64,000 nt of DNA from Metamycoplasma phocicerebrale (GCF_003383595.3 NZ_CP033058.2:496001-560000), one strand, 5' to 3'; shown: positions 21,551 through 33,319, counted from the first letter of the stretch. Notes: generated from the sequence alone by a model not told the origin. Made by a program: numbers and translations.

Positions 21551-21922
21551 ATGAAACAAGTAGTTAAAGCATCAGTAAATATGCAAAGAATTAGTCCAAG
21601 AAAAGCTAGATTAGTTGCAGATTTAATTCGTTATCAATCAGCTACAAAAGCTTTGGTAATATTACAAACAACAAATAAAAAAGCTTCAGAAATTCTTTTG
21701 AAACTTCTAAATTCAGCAATAGCTAATGCAACTAATAATAATGGTATGGATGCAACAAAATTATTTATTACAAAAATCTTAGTTAACGATGGTCCAACTC
21801 TAAAAAGATTTCAACCTCACTCACGTGGTAGAGCTTATCCAATTTTAAAAAGAACAAGTCACTTCTATATTGAATTAGCAGAATTAGATTCTAATGAAAT
21901 GATTAATAAGGAGGCAAAATAA
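21551..21922 (+). CDS. rplV: 50S ribosomal protein L22
   Basis: 123 residues. VKASVNMQRISPRKARLVAD and the C-terminal hairpin FQPHSRGRAYPILKRTSHF, which lines the exit tunnel. The ATG at 21551 is chosen because it lies 1 base after the rpsS stop and fits the family N-terminus; upstream in-frame codons lie inside rpsS. Confidence 0.96.
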   Translation: MKQVVKASVNMQRISPRKARLVADLIRYQSATKALVILQTTNKKASEILLKLLNSAIANATNNNGMDATKLFITKILVNDGPTLKRFQPHSRGRAYPILKRTSHFYIELAELDSNEMINKEAK

Positions 21923-22662
21923 TGGGTCAAAAAGTTAACCCAAATGGGTTTCGTTTTGGTGTGACAAAATCTCACAACACAACTTGATATTCAGATAAAA
22001 AAGATTTTGCTAACTTATTGTTAGAGGATCAAAAAATTTATGATTTCTTTGATAAGAAAGTGCGTGAATATCAAATTGGTAATGTACAAATTAAAAGAAA
22101 TCAAAACCAAAATGTTATAGTTTACGTTTATACAGCAAAACCAGCTGCTCTATTAGGAACAAATGGAGAAAACGTTAAAGCTTTAACTTTAGCTCTTAAA
22201 AAAGAACTAAAAAACAAAAACTTAAATATTAATATTGAAGTTATTGAATTAAAAAATCCAGATTTAAACGCTAGATTACTTGCAGAAGGCATAGCAATTA
22301 AACTAGAAAATCGTGGAAACTTTAGAATGGCTCAAAAAATGGCAATTAAAAGCGCTATGAAAGCCGGAGCTAAAGGTATTAAAACATCAGTTGCTGGTCG
22401 TTTAAATGGTGTTGATATGGCTAGAACTGAAGGATACACCGAAGGAGAAATGAAATTACATACACTAAGACAAGATGTTGATTATGCTATGGCTAGAGCA
22501 AAAACAACATATGGTATATTAGGAATTAAAGTATGAGTTTCTTTAGGTGAAATTTTGGAAAACGGTAAAACACAAATTAGCGCTTTAGAATCAAAACCAG
22601 AAAGAAAACCAAGAGCACCAAGAAAAGGCGGTGAAAGAAATGCTTCAACCAAAGAGAACTAA
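21922..22662 (+). CDS. rpsC: 30S ribosomal protein S3
   Basis: 246 residues. [22 protein letters not shown]-domain, [20 protein letters not shown] and GILGIKVWV; Trp from TGA. A basic Pro/Arg/Lys tail ends the protein. Start shares a base with the rplV stop and has GGAGG upstream. Confidence 0.97.
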
Positions 22663-23077
22663 GCATAGAAAAATGTTTCGTATCCGTCACGATAAGGTAA
22701 AGGCTCACAGAAACAACGCTGTTTCATTTGGAGAATTTGGTTTAAAATCAACTTCTTCTTCATGGATAAGTGCTAGACAAATCGAAGCTGCCCGTATTGC
22801 GATTACTCGTCGTATGGGTCGTGAAGGTAAAGTTATTATTAAAATATTCCCACACATGTCAAAAACATCTAAACCAATCGGAGTTCGTATGGGTTCTGGT
22901 AAAGGTAGCCCAGATCAATGATTTGCAGTTGTTAAAGAAGGAACTGTTATGTTTGAAGTATTGGGTAACCAAGTAGATGTTATGAAGGATGCCTTAAGAT
23001 TAGGTGGTCACAAATTACCAGTTACATGAAAAATAGTTGCAAAAGAAACTCAAGAACAAATTAAAGGAGAAGAATAA
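22640..23077 (+). CDS. rplP: 50S ribosomal protein L16
   Basis: 145 residues. [14 protein letters not shown] is the classic N-terminus and fixes the start at 22640, which overlaps rpsC by 23 bases. Downstream: [20 protein letters not shown] and an in-frame TGA (Trp). Binds 23S helix 38 and helps tRNA positioning. Confidence 0.96.
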
Positions 23078-23079
23078 TT

Positions 23080-23280
23080 ATGACATATGCTGAACTATCA
23101 AAAAAATCAGTTGAAGAATTAAATAAAATGTTAGCTGATTTAAAAGCAGAATTATTCTCATTGCGTTTCAAAAATGCAACTCGTCAATTAGATCAAACTC
23201 ATAAAATTAATTTAGTTAAAAAAGATATTGCAAGAGCCCTAACAGCTTTAAATGTAAAAAAACAAGAAGGAGATAAATAA
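23080..23280 (+). CDS. rpmC: 50S ribosomal protein L29
   Basis: 66 residues: [20 protein letters not shown] and [16 protein letters not shown]. Two-base gap after rplP; stop overlaps rpsQ. Confidence 0.96.
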   Translation: MTYAELSKKSVEELNKMLADLKAELFSLRFKNATRQLDQTHKINLVKKDIARALTALNVKKQEGDK

Positions 23281-23561
23281 TGGAACAAGTAAGAGAAAAT
23301 CGTCGTAAAAAACTTGTTGGAACTGTAATTAGTACCAAAAACGAAAAAACTATTACTGTTATAGTTGAAACATATGAAAAACACCCATTATACTCAAAAC
23401 GTTTCAAAAAATCGAAGAAATTTGCTGTTCATGATGAAAAAAATGAGGCAAAAATTGGCGATGTTGTTGAAATTCAAGAAACAAGACCACTTTCAAAAAC
23501 TAAACACTTTAGATTAGTTGAAATTAAATCTCATGCCATTGGAGGAAATGAAAATGCTTAG
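23280..23561 (+). CDS. rpsQ: 30S ribosomal protein S17
   Basis: 93 residues. [39 protein letters not shown] and [16 protein letters not shown] are the family's OB-fold segments. Overlaps rpmC (TAATG) and rplN by 8 bases. Confidence 0.96.
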   Translation: MEQVRENRRKKLVGTVISTKNEKTITVIVETYEKHPLYSKRFKKSKKFAVHDEKNEAKIGDVVEIQETRPLSKTKHFRLVEIKSHAIGGNENA

Positions 23562-23922
23562 AGAATTTTCAAGATGTAATGTAGCAGATAATTCAGGCGC
23601 AAAAGAAGTTATGATTATTAAAAACTTAGGTGGATCAATTGTAAAAAGTACAAATATCGGAGATGTTGTAGTTGTTACAGTTAAAAAAGCTATGCCTAAT
23701 TCTGCTGTTAAAGAAGGTCAAGTTTTAAAAGCTGTTATTGTTAGATCAAAAAGAGGATTAAATCGTGATAACGGATCATACATTAGATTTGATGATAATG
23801 CAGTAGTTTTAATTAAAGAAGATGGAACTATGAGAGGGACACGGGTATTTGGCCCAGTAGCTAGAGAATTGCGTGACAAGGGATATTTAAAAATAATTTC
23901 ATTAGCACCGGAGGTTTTATAA
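23554..23922 (+). CDS. rplN: 50S ribosomal protein L14
   Basis: 122 residues. [20 protein letters not shown] begins the protein; GGAGG 8 bases upstream supports the ATG at 23554. Other family parts: [20 protein letters not shown] and [20 protein letters not shown]. Confidence 0.97.
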   Translation: MLREFSRCNVADNSGAKEVMIIKNLGGSIVKSTNIGDVVVVTVKKAMPNSAVKEGQVLKAVIVRSKRGLNRDNGSYIRFDDNAVVLIKEDGTMRGTRVFGPVARELRDKGYLKIISLAPEVL

Positions 23923-23924
23923 TC

Positions 23925-24260
23925 ATGGCACAATCAAAAATTAAAAAGAATGATGTCGTTTTAGTTATTTCTGGTAAAGCAAAAGGTAGGTTTGCTTCAG
24001 TTTTATCTACTGATACAAAAAATAACACCGTAATTCTAAAAGAAATTAATATGAAAACAAAACACCACAAACCTTCTCAAGAAAATACAGAAGGAAAAAT
24101 TGAAAAGAAAGAATATCCAATTCATGTTTCAAATGTTGCTTATTTAGCAAAAAAAGGAGCTGAAGGCCAAAAATCAATTGGAACAAAAATTGGATGAAAA
24201 GTTGATGCAAAAACCGGTAAAAAACAAAGAGTTATGAAAAAAGTTAATAAGGTTATTTAG
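23925..24260 (+). CDS. rplX: 50S ribosomal protein L24
   Basis: 111 residues. [20 protein letters not shown] (KOW motif), [10 protein letters not shown] and [14 protein letters not shown] (Trp) near the end precedes the real TAG stop. First protein in 50S assembly. Confidence 0.95.
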
Positions 24261-24274
24261 AAAGGAGTTTTATT

Positions 24275-24829
24275 ATGGCTAAATTAGAATTAGAAAAAAA
24301 ATATTTAGAAAAAGTGCGTCCAGAATTAGTTAAAGAATTTGGTTACACATCAATAATGCAGGCTCCTCGTTTAGAAAAAATTGTTATTAATATGACAGCC
24401 GGAAATGAAGTATCAAACTCTAAAGCCATTGAAGAAGTAATGGTTGAACTAGCTCAAATTACAGGCCAAAAACCATATCAAACAGTAGCTAAAAAATCGT
24501 TGGCTTCATGAAAATTACGTGAAGGAATGCCAATGGGTGGAAAAGTAACATTGAGACGGGAAAAAATGTGATCATTTTTAACAAAATTAATTAATGTTGC
24601 TTTGCCTCGTGTTCGTGACTTTAATGGTACAAGCACAAAAAGTTTTGATGGCCGTGGCAATTATGCTATTGGTATTAAAGAAGAAATTATTTTCCCAGAA
24701 ATTTCGTTTGATAAAATTCGTAAATTAAAAGGTATGGATATTATTTTAGTAACTAGTGCAAAATCAAATAAAGAAGCATTTTCTTTATTAAAAGGACTTG
24801 GAATTCCATTTGCAAAAAGCAATAATTAA
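24275..24829 (+). CDS. rplE: 50S ribosomal protein L5
   Basis: 184 residues. [33 protein letters not shown] from [18 protein letters not shown] and [29 protein letters not shown] before ATG. Binds 5S rRNA, which is not encoded in this window. Confidence 0.97.
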
Positions 24830-24840
24830 GGAGATTATAC

Positions 24841-25026
24841 ATGGCAAGAAAATCATTAATGGTTAAAGCTGAACGTGAACCAAAATTCAAAGTAAGAAAA
24901 TATACTCGTTGTCAAATATGTGGTAGAGTTCATGCAGTTTTACGTAAATACAAAATTTGTAGAATTTGTTTTAGAGAATTAGCACATGAAGGAAAAATTC
25001 CTGGTGTAAAGAAAGCGAGCTGATAA
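24841..25026 (+). CDS. rpsZ: 30S ribosomal protein S14, zinc-binding type Z
   Basis: 61 residues, the zinc-containing short form. [20 protein letters not shown], then CQIC and CRIC zinc pairs, ending GVKKASW with the Trp written TGA immediately before TAA. Confidence 0.96.
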
Positions 25027-25028
25027 TT

Positions 25029-25442
25029 ATGGCTATTATTACAGATCCAATAGCAGATATGTTTATTAGAATTAAAAATTCAATTTCAAGAAAATATCAT
25101 GAAGTTGTTTTACCTCATTCAAATAAAAAAGAAAAGATTTTAGAAATTTTCCAAAAAGAAGGTTACATTGCTTCTTATGAAGTTGTACAACCAAAAGAAA
25201 AAGGTTTTAAAGAATTAAAAGTTACTTTAAAATACAAAGGAATGAATCAAAATCAATCTGCAATTACTGATATTAAAAGAGTTTCAAAACCAGGTTTAAA
25301 AGTATATTCATCATCAGACAAATTACCTCGTGTATTAAGTGGATATGGTACAGCAATTATTTCAACTTCAAAAGGATTATTAACAGATAAAGAAGCAAGA
25401 AAAGCTAACTTAGGTGGCGAAGTTATTGCTTTCATATGATAA
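25029..25442 (+). CDS. rpsH: 30S ribosomal protein S8
   Basis: 137 residues. ITDPIADMFIRIKNSI at the N-terminus; RVLSGYGTAIISTSKGLLTD and GGEVIAFIW at the end, with Trp as TGA directly before the TAA stop. Binds the central domain of 16S and in other bacteria represses spc mRNA. Confidence 0.96.
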
Positions 25443-25456
25443 TTTAAGGTTAGAAT

Positions 25457-25996
25457 ATGTCAAGAATTGGAAAAAGAATTTTAGCAATTCCAACCGGAGT
25501 TGAAGCAACAGTATCAAATAATCACATTATAATAAAAGGTAATTTAGGACAATTGGAATATACATTTTCACCTTTAATTTCAGTTGTTATTGAAAACAAT
25601 GAAATTAAAACATTAAGAGCTAATGAAGAAAAATCTACAAAACAATTACATGGAACAACAAATGCAAACATTAATAACATGTTAATCGGAGTTTCAAAAG
25701 GTTACAAAAAAGAAATTGAAATTAAAGGTGTTGGTTATAAAGCCACACTTAAGGGAAATACAATAGAAATTATTGCTGGATATTCACATACAGTAAATAA
25801 AGAAATACCATCAAACCTAAAAGTTGAAGTACCAAAACCTACAAATATTGTTATTTCAGGTATTGATAAACAAGTAGTTGGGGAATTTGCAGCAAACTTA
25901 AGAGATATTAGACGTCCAAGCCCTTATTCAGGTAAAGGTATTATGTATAAAGATGAAGTTGTTAGACGTAAAGAAGGAAAAACTGCTGCTAAGTAG
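25457..25996 (+). CDS. rplF: 50S ribosomal protein L6
   Basis: 179 residues. SRIGKRILAIPTGVEATVS, GVSKGYKKEIEIKGVGYKA and RPSPYSGKGIMYKDEVVRRK. Fifteen-base gap after rpsH. Confidence 0.97.
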   Translation: MSRIGKRILAIPTGVEATVSNNHIIIKGNLGQLEYTFSPLISVVIENNEIKTLRANEEKSTKQLHGTTNANINNMLIGVSKGYKKEIEIKGVGYKATLKGNTIEIIAGYSHTVNKEIPSNLKVEVPKPTNIVISGIDKQVVGEFAANLRDIRRPSPYSGKGIMYKDEVVRRKEGKTAAK

Positions 25997-26016
25997 TTTA
26001 ATAAATAGGAGATTAT

Positions 26017-26364
26017 ATGTTATCTAGAAATGAAAAACGTAAAGCTAAACATTTGAAAATTACAAATAAATTAGCTAAGGGAACAGCGCAAAGACCTCGT
26101 GTAGTAGTATTTAAATCTTTACATAATTTTTATGCACAAGCTGTTAATGATTTAACTCATACTACATTGACATCAGCTTCTACAAGACAACTATCTAAAC
26201 CCGGAAATAATATCTCATCAGTTAAATTAGTTGCAAAAGATTTTGCAGCAAATCTAAAAAAAGCAAAAATCTCTGAAATTGTTTTTGATCGTTCAGGTTA
26301 TATTTACCATGGCAAATTAGCAGCTTTTGCTGATACATTAAGAGAAGAAGGGATTAAATTCTAA
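26017..26364 (+). CDS. rplR: 50S ribosomal protein L18
   Basis: 115 residues. [36 protein letters not shown] and [17 protein letters not shown]. Another 5S-binding protein. GGAG before ATG. Confidence 0.96.
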   Translation: MLSRNEKRKAKHLKITNKLAKGTAQRPRVVVFKSLHNFYAQAVNDLTHTTLTSASTRQLSKPGNNISSVKLVAKDFAANLKKAKISEIVFDRSGYIYHGKLAAFADTLREEGIKF

Positions 26365-26996
26365 TGGCTGAAGAAATTAAAAAAGAAGAAGCTGAAAAAA
26401 CAAATGCTACAAAAGTAGTTTCAGCAGTTAAAAAACAAGATAAAAAAGAAAATTCTAAATCATCAAGCGAAAGAAAAACTTTTAGTCCTAGAAGACAATT
26501 AAATTCAGCACCTGCAAAAATATTTGAAGAAAAAGTTATTGATATTGCTAGAGTTACAACAGTTGTTAAAGGTGGACGTAGATTCTCTTTCTCAGCTTAT
26601 GTTGTAGTTGGCGATAAAAAAGGAAAAGTTGGTTTTGGACACGGAAAAGCAAATGAAGTACAAGATGCAATCAAAAAAGCAGTTAAAGATGCTCAAAAAA
26701 ACATTTTTTCAGTTCCAATTGTAAATGGAACAATTCCACATGAAATTAGAGAAAAATTCCTAGCTTCAAAAGTACAATTACGTCCAGCTCCTAAAGGTAC
26801 TGGTATAGTTGCTTCTAATACAGTTCGTGCTGTTATTGAATTAGCAGGATATACTGATATTTCTACAAAAACTTATGGTTCAAGAACAAAACAAAATATT
26901 ATTCATGCAACTGTAAATGCTTTAAAGAAAATTAGAACAGTAGAAGAAATTGCTAAATTACGTGACATAGATGTTAAACATTTATTAGCAAAATAG
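26364..26996 (+). CDS. rpsE: 30S ribosomal protein S5 with N-terminal extension
   Basis: 210 residues; S5 is about 165. The first 50 are Lys/Glu/Ser-rich and probably disordered. The core begins [20 protein letters not shown] and includes [35 protein letters not shown]. Start overlaps rplR. No rpmD (L30) follows; the gap to rplO holds only an RBS and AT-rich sequence. Confidence 0.96.
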   Translation: MAEEIKKEEAEKTNATKVVSAVKKQDKKENSKSSSERKTFSPRRQLNSAPAKIFEEKVIDIARVTTVVKGGRRFSFSAYVVVGDKKGKVGFGHGKANEVQDAIKKAVKDAQKNIFSVPIVNGTIPHEIREKFLASKVQLRPAPKGTGIVASNTVRAVIELAGYTDISTKTYGSRTKQNIIHATVNALKKIRTVEEIAKLRDIDVKHLLAK

Positions 26997-27051
26997 TGTT
27001 ATTTATTAATTTAAAAGTATAAATAATTTATTATATATAAAGGAGATTGTT

Positions 27052-27486
27052 ATGAAATTACATAATTTAAAAGCAACCCCAGGTGCTCGTAAAGAAAAAC
27101 ATCGTGTAGGTCGTGGACATGCAGCAGGAAAAGGAAAGCAAGCTGGTAGAGGACAAAGTGGTCAAACGAAAAGAAGTACAGTAAGACTAGGTTTTGAAGG
27201 TGGACAATTACCATTATTCAGAAGAATACCGAAACGTGGATTTAATAATGTTAACCATGTTGAATATCAAGTGATTAATCTAAAAGATTTAGAAGAAAGA
27301 TTTTCTACTAATGATATAGTTTCGTATGAAACATTGACAGCAAAGAACTTAATTAAAGGAACTTTACCTGTTAAAATTTTAGGAAATGGGACTTTAAGTA
27401 AAAAATTAATAGTTCAAATTCCCGCTCTTTCACAATCAGCTAAAGAAGCTATTGAAAAAGTCGGAGGAAAAATCGAGGTTCAATAA
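27052..27486 (+). CDS. rplO: 50S ribosomal protein L15
   Basis: 144 residues. GARKEKHRVGRGHAAGKGKQ, SGQTKRSTVRLGFEGGQLPL and RRIPKRGFNNVN. AAGGAG 7 bases before ATG; overlaps secY by one base. Confidence 0.96.
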   Translation: MKLHNLKATPGARKEKHRVGRGHAAGKGKQAGRGQSGQTKRSTVRLGFEGGQLPLFRRIPKRGFNNVNHVEYQVINLKDLEERFSTNDIVSYETLTAKNLIKGTLPVKILGNGTLSKKLIVQIPALSQSAKEAIEKVGGKIEVQ

Positions 27487-28955
27487 TGGCTAAAAAAACA
27501 AAATTAGAAAAGGATACATATAACAAAAGACTTGAACGTAAATTAGCTATTGACAAGTTTTTTGCGGAAAAACGTAATACTTGAACAGAGTGATGAAAAA
27601 ATCATGATCTTTTTAAGAAGATCTTGTTTACTTTGTTCATTATTGCCCTTTTCTTAGCAGCTGGTACTATTACTTTACCAGGAGTCGAATTAGCTAATCA
27701 AAATAAATTGAACCAAGGTGATTTCTTTGGTATATTAAATTTAGTAGGTGGTGGAGGATTACGTAGATTCTCCATTGTTGCATTAGGAATAGGGCCTTTT
27801 ATATCATCAAGTTTGGTAATGATGATATTACAAACTAAAGCATTCCCTGCTATTTATCGATTAAGTCAATCAGGCCCAATAGGAAGAATTAAAATCAATT
27901 TTATAACATATACAATAACATTCTTTTTTTCAATATTTCAAGCTATCTTAATTACAAGAGCACTTGTTAATCCTACAGATAATTTTGGAATTGTATTTTC
28001 TTCAAATTTATCAAAAATATTAGGAGCAAAAGGAGCTAGTGTATATCAATGATTTATAATTCCTTTGTTATTAGTTGCTGGATCATTTTTCTCATTGTTC
28101 CTATCTGAACAAATAACAAATAAAGGTGTAGGTAATGGTACTAGTTTATTAATTTTTGTTGGTATTGCTAGTGCTTTGGTTCCAACATTTAGACATGCTT
28201 TTGAATACTATATGCCATCAGTTAAAAATAATGGTTCAGTAGTTTTAAAAGAAACATTGGATTTTGTTGTTTATTTATTAGCTTATTTATTAGTAATATT
28301 TATTGTAACTATATTTTCTTTAGCAGAAAGAAAGGTTCCAATACAACAAGTTGGTGCAGGTCTTTCTAAGTCAGAAAAAGAATTGAGTTATTTGCCTATA
28401 AAAGCTAATCCGGCAGGAATTATGTCAGTAATTTTTGCTATGATGGTATTATCATTACCAACTATGATAGCAGGGTTATTTGATCCTAATACTAGTAGAT
28501 ATTATCAATGAGTTTATGCAAATCTTCAATTAACACAACCACTAGGTTTCTTCTTATTTGTAATTATTACATTTGGATTAACCATATTAATGGGTATACA
28601 ACAATCTAAAATAGATAAAATAAGTGAAGATTTTGCAAAAAGTAGTACGTTTATTCCAGGAATTAGACCTGGAGAACAAACAGAAGATTATTTATTGAAT
28701 ACAGTTTTAAGATTATCTTTCTTTTCGGCTGGTTATTTAATAATTTTGGGGGCATTACAATTCATTCAACAAATGTTTGGCATGCCAGCTCCTATCGCTT
28801 TTGGTGGGACATCAATAATGATTCTTGTTTCAACAGCTACTGAAACCGTTCAACAAATTCAAGCAAGATATAAATCTCAAGAACTTGCAAGAAAAAGAAG
28901 AATGATAAAAGAATTAAAAGAAGTATATGGAGAGGAAGAAGATTTAATATGATAA
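27486..28955 (+). CDS. secY: Protein translocase subunit SecY
   Basis: 489 residues, ten TM helices forming the Sec pore. Long charged N-terminus, then GITLPGVE-like segment, SLVMMILQTKAFP, QITNKGVGNGTSLLIFVGI and FSLAERKVPIQQVGAG; C-terminal RPGEQTEDYL loop. Several TGA codons are Trp, including the last codon before TAA. Overlaps adk by 7 bases. Exports the window's lipoproteins and the cysteine peptidase. Confidence 0.96.
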
Positions 28956-29656
28956 ATCAAGGTTTTAATGAAAAAGAAAACTGTAGATGCGAAGATTTTA
29001 GTAAACCTAATTTAATTTTTATAGGAGCCCCTGGAGCTGGAAAAGGTTCGATAGCTAGTTTAATAGTTAAAGAATTTGGATACTTTCAACTTTCAACTGG
29101 AGATATGTTTCGTCAAGAAATTAAAAATAAAACAGAATTAGGACTAAAAATAAAAAATATTTTAGATTCCGGAAAATATGTAGATGACAGTATAACTAAT
29201 GAACTAGTTAAAAAAAGATTAAGTGATTTAGTTAAAAATAAAAAACCTTTTATTTTAGATGGATTTCCGAGAACAATTGATCAAGCGATTTTTTTAGAAC
29301 AATTAAAAAAAGAAGGAATTGTTATTAATCAAGTTTTATTATTGGAAATTACAAAAGAACAAATTATAGAACGTTTATCAAAACGTAGAGTTTGTCCTTC
29401 ATGTAAAAAAATATATCATTTAGATTCTTACCCTCCAATTGACAACAAATATTGCAAAAAATGTCATGCAGAAGTTATTAAAAGACCTGACGACGAAGCT
29501 GATGTTGTCTTAAAACGCTTAGCAATATATGATGAACAAACTAAATGTTTAATTGATTTTTATAAAGAAAAAAACTTGGTAGTTGCAGTAAATAGTTATC
29601 AAGAATTAAACAAAGTTTATGAAGATGTAAAGAAGGCTTTAAAATGATTAAAATAA
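28949..29656 (+). CDS. adk: Adenylate kinase, zinc-LID type
   Basis: 235 residues. P-loop GAPGAGKGS at about residues 27-35, STGDMFR, LDGFPRTIDQA, and a LID with RVCPSCKKIYH then YCKKCHAE, whose four Cys bind structural zinc as in Gram-positives. About 20 residues (including NCRCE) precede the usual N-terminus; the overlap with secY and upstream AGAGGAAG support this start. The real stop is TAA at 29654, because the TGA at 29645 is Trp. Confidence 0.95.
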
Positions 29657-30396
29657 AAAACCAAATGGAAATTGAAAAAATCAAAAAAGCCTGTGCTATC
29701 TTGGCAGAAGTTAAAACAATTTTGTGAGACTTTATAAGACCAGGCGTTTCTTTAAAAGAAATAGATAGTGTCGCTTTTAAAGAAATTAAAAAACGAAATG
29801 GAAAACCTGCATTTCTAGGACAATATGGATTTCCTGGAACTTGTTGTATTTCTGTTAATGAAGAATTAATTCACGGTATACCTTCTGATTATATAGTTAA
29901 AGATGGTGATATAGTTAAGATTGATACTGGAGTAATATGAGAAGGATATTATTCTGATTCCGCTTTTACAAAAGGTGTTGGCAATATATCTGAAAAAGAT
30001 AAAGAATTAATTCAAGTAGCTAAAGACGCTTTTTATGCCGGCTTTAACGCAATTAAAGTTGGTAAAAGAATTGGAGATGTATCAGCTGCTATAGGAAACT
30101 ATATCAGACAAAAAGGATATTATACTCCGGATGAATTTTGTGGTCATGGAATAGGAAGGGAGCTACATGAAGATCCATATGTGTTTAACGATGGCCTTCC
30201 AAATACAGGACCTATTATAAAAAATGGTATGGTTATATGCATTGAGCCTATGATCTTACAAAAATCAAAAAAAGTAATAATAAAAAAAGATAATTGAACT
30301 GTGATTGATCCATTAGGATACAATACATCTCATTATGAGCAAACAGTATTAATAGATAATGGAGAAGCATACATTTTATCAGGAGATAACATTTAA
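29644..30396 (+). CDS. map: Methionine aminopeptidase, type I
   Basis: 250 residues; removes initiator Met. Metal ligands are visible: [15 protein letters not shown] (two Asp), [12 protein letters not shown] (His), CIEPM (Glu) and HYEQTVLI (Glu). Overlaps adk by 13 bases and infA by one. Trp codons are TGA. Confidence 0.96.
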
Positions 30397-30611
30397 TGGC
30401 AAGAGACGCAATTAGAATGAAAGGCAAGATTACCAAAATGCATTCAACAAAAGATTATGATGTTTTATTAGAAAACGGCATCGAAATTAAAGCATTTATT
30501 TCAGGAAAAATGTCCTTACATAATATAAGGATGATACCTGGCGACAGTGTTGATGTTGAATTAAGTCCATATGATATGACAAAAGGTAGAATTGTCTTCA
30601 GACATAAATAA
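30396..30611 (+). CDS. infA: Translation initiation factor IF-1
   Basis: 71 residues, OB fold. [40 protein letters not shown] and [15 protein letters not shown] are all in place. Confidence 0.96.
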   Translation: MARDAIRMKGKITKMHSTKDYDVLLENGIEIKAFISGKMSLHNIRMIPGDSVDVELSPYDMTKGRIVFRHK

Positions 30612-30628
30612 TTATTAAGGAGATTATT

Positions 30629-30742
30629 ATGAAAGTAAGAGCTTCAATCAAGCGTATTTGCAAAGATTGTAAAATAATCAAAAGACACGGTGTTAATAGA
30701 GTAATTTGTATAAACCCAAAACACAAACAAAGACAAGGATAG
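30629..30742 (+). CDS. rpmJ: 50S ribosomal protein L36
   Basis: 37 residues, too short for many gene finders. [20 protein letters not shown] then [13 protein letters not shown]; the Cys-Cys-Cys-His set binds zinc. AAGGAG 8 bases before ATG. Confidence 0.95.
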   Translation: MKVRASIKRICKDCKIIKRHGVNRVICINPKHKQRQG

Positions 30743-30745
30743 AAT

Positions 30746-31114
30746 ATGGCTAGAGTTTTAAATATAGAAATTCCAAATAATAAAAAAGCTCGTATTTCAT
30801 TAACATATATTTTTGGTATTGGTCCATCAATAGCTAAAAAAATATTAGCAGATGCCCAAGTTGACGGTGAAAAAAGAGTTAAAGATTTAAGTGAAGAAGA
30901 ATTAACACGTATCAGAGATGAAGCTAAAAAATACACCACAGAAGGTGATTTAAAAAGAGAAATTAACTTAAATATCAAAAGATTAATGGAAATTAAATCA
31001 TATCGTGGTATTAGACATAGAAAAGGATTACCAGTTCGTGGTCAATCTACAAAGAAAAATGCAAGAACAAGAAAAGGCCCAAGAAAGACTATTGCAGGAA
31101 AGAAAGGTAAATAA
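30746..31114 (+). CDS. rpsM: 30S ribosomal protein S13
   Basis: 122 residues. [52 protein letters not shown]. Four bases after rpmJ. Confidence 0.96.
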   Translation: MARVLNIEIPNNKKARISLTYIFGIGPSIAKKILADAQVDGEKRVKDLSEEELTRIRDEAKKYTTEGDLKREINLNIKRLMEIKSYRGIRHRKGLPVRGQSTKKNARTRKGPRKTIAGKKGK

Positions 31115-31116
31115 TA

Positions 31117-31491
31117 ATGGCTAAGAAAAATAAAAAAGTGGTTAGCCAAGGTGTTGCTCATATTCATTCAACATACCAAAATACAATTGTTTCTTTCTCA
31201 GATTTAAAGGGTAATGTTTTTGCATGATCATCATCAGGTGCAATTGGATATAAAGGCACAAAAAAGAAAACTCCATATGCAGCTGGTCTTGCTGCTGCTG
31301 CGGCAGTTGAAAAAGCTAAAGAATTTGGTTTAAAAGAAGTATCTATTTTAGTTAAGGGTGTTGGTCCAGGTAAATCAACAGCTCGTAAACAAATTGAAAC
31401 AAGTGGTTTTAGCATTAAAGAAGTAAAAGATGTAACCCCTACTCCACATAATGGTACACGTCCTCCAAAGAAAATTCTTAAGAGAGCATAG
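31117..31491 (+). CDS. rpsK: 30S ribosomal protein S11
   Basis: 124 residues. [21 protein letters not shown] from [22 protein letters not shown] and [20 protein letters not shown]. Confidence 0.97.
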
Positions 31492-31522
31492 AAATTATTA
31501 AAAAGGATAAAGAGAGGATATT

Positions 31523-32581
31523 ATGGAAAAAATTCAAAAAATAACATATAAAGAATTAATTGCGGAAAAAGTTAATGATTTTAATACAACATTTGTAATT
31601 GAACCATTAGCTCGCGGCTATTCAAGTACAATGGGTACTGTTTTAAGAAGAACATTGTTGTCTTCGATAACTTCGGTAGCACCATTCGCAATTAAAATTA
31701 ATAACGTTGAACATGAGTTTCAAACAATTGATGGTTTAAAAGAAGATGCTATTACTTTAGTTAGAAATATTAGAAATATTCGTTTTGTATATGAACCTGC
31801 TATTTTTGAAAATAATAATTTAGCAAAAGTTTCATTTAAAACCAACAAAGAAGGAGAAGTATATGCTTCTGACATTACTAATCTTTCTGGTTTAGAAATA
31901 GTAAATAAAGATCAATATATTGCTAACATTGCTAAAGGTGGTTCTTTAGAATTTGATTTGTTCTTAAGAACTGGACGTGGCTTTGTTGATTTTGAAGAAA
32001 ATAAAAAAGTAATTAGTGAATATGGTCCAAGATTAGAATCAAGTATAGCAAAAGGTCAATTCTTAGCTATGGATAGTGATTTTAGTCCAATTAAAAAATG
32101 TGCAATTTTTTCGGAAGAATTAAATAGTTCATCTAAATTAATAGAAGAAAGATTAAAAATTAAAATAGAAACCGATGGCACATTGGAAGCAAAAGATGCT
32201 TTAGAACAAGCTGCAAAAATTATTGTTGCCCATTTCCAAATTATTGGTAATATAGATGCTTTAGAAACTATTAAATTATTTGATGATAATAAAGACAAGC
32301 AACAAAAAGATATTAAGGCTTCAATTTCAATAGAAAAATTAGGACTAACAATTAGATCACTAAATGCTTTGAAAAGAGCAAAATATAATACAGTTGACGA
32401 ATTAATGAAACTTACAGATGAAGATTTATCTAATATTAAAAACTTGGGTAAAAAATCTATAGAAGATATCATTCAAAAGAGAAATGAATGATTAGAAAGA
32501 ACAGGTCAAGAAGTAGAAAACAATGACGACATAATAGAATCATTTAATCAATTAAATAATCAACCAGAGGGAGATGAATAA
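31523..32581 (+). CDS. rpoA: DNA-directed RNA polymerase alpha subunit
   Basis: 352 residues. The N-terminal assembly domain has EPLARGYSSTMGTVLRRTLL and NVEHEFQTIDGLKEDA; the C-terminal domain has LGLTIRSLNALKRAKYNTVD and LKNLGKKSIEDI, which bind UP elements and activators. A TGA (Trp) near the end precedes an acidic tail. Stop overlaps rplQ. Confidence 0.97.
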
Positions 32582-32946
32582 TGGCAAATCCAAAACAAGT
32601 ATTTCGTAGAAATACAGAATGATGAAACCATGTGGAAAGATCATTGGTTACAGATTTATTAATTAATGGGCAATTAAAAACCACTTTAGAAAGAGCAAAA
32701 AGAATTAGATCAACAGCTGAAAAAATAATTACTTTAGGTAAGAAAAATACACTTGCTACTCGTAGACAAGCAGCTAAGTTTTTAAGACTTATTCCTTCAA
32801 AACATGAAAATAAAGATTCTTTACAATATTTATTTGATGTATTAGCACCAAAATATGCAAATAGAAATGGTGGATATACAAGAATTATTAAAATTAATAA
32901 CCGTGCAGGCGATAATGCTAAGATGGCTATTATTAAATTAGTATAG
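32581..32946 (+). CDS. rplQ: 50S ribosomal protein L17
   Basis: 121 residues. [20 protein letters not shown] with both Trp as TGA, so the start lies upstream of the apparent break; then [20 protein letters not shown] and [16 protein letters not shown]. Confidence 0.96.
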
Positions 32947-32960
32947 GTTAGGAGAAAAAA

Positions 32961-33158
32961 ATGGCTATAGTACCAAAGAGAAAAACTTCAAAACAAAGAA
33001 AACATTTAAGAAGAAGTCATCATGCTTTAGTTGCAACAACACTAGTTGAATGTAAGCATTGTAAACAATTAATTATTCCTCACCAAGCATGTAAATATTG
33101 TGGATTTTATAAAGAAGAAAAGGTTATTAAAAACGCTATTAACGATAAGATTAAATAA
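32961..33158 (+). CDS. rpmF: 50S ribosomal protein L32
   Basis: 65 residues. MAIVPKRKTSKQRKHLRRSH, then zinc pairs CKHC and CKYC. It sits 14 bases after rplQ, a position outside the usual alpha operon content, with its own GGAG. Confidence 0.95.
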   Translation: MAIVPKRKTSKQRKHLRRSHHALVATTLVECKHCKQLIIPHQACKYCGFYKEEKVIKNAINDKIK

Positions 33159-33170
33159 TTTAGCTTAAGG

Positions 33171-33197
33171 ATAACAGGTTTGCCTGTTATTTTTTTA
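33171..33197 (+). terminator. Terminator of the ribosomal superoperon
   Basis: Stem ATAACAGG/CCTGTTAT (33171-33178 with 33183-33190) and a long T-run. It closes a transcript unit of about 15.6 kb. Confidence 0.88.
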
Positions 33198-33319
33198 TTT
33201 TTTTTCAACACAATATAAAACTTTTTTATATAATAATAAGGCTTATTTTAATTTTTTAGTGCTTTTGAACTTCAATTTATAATAAGCAAATAGAATACAC
33301 AAAAAAATATTAATTATTT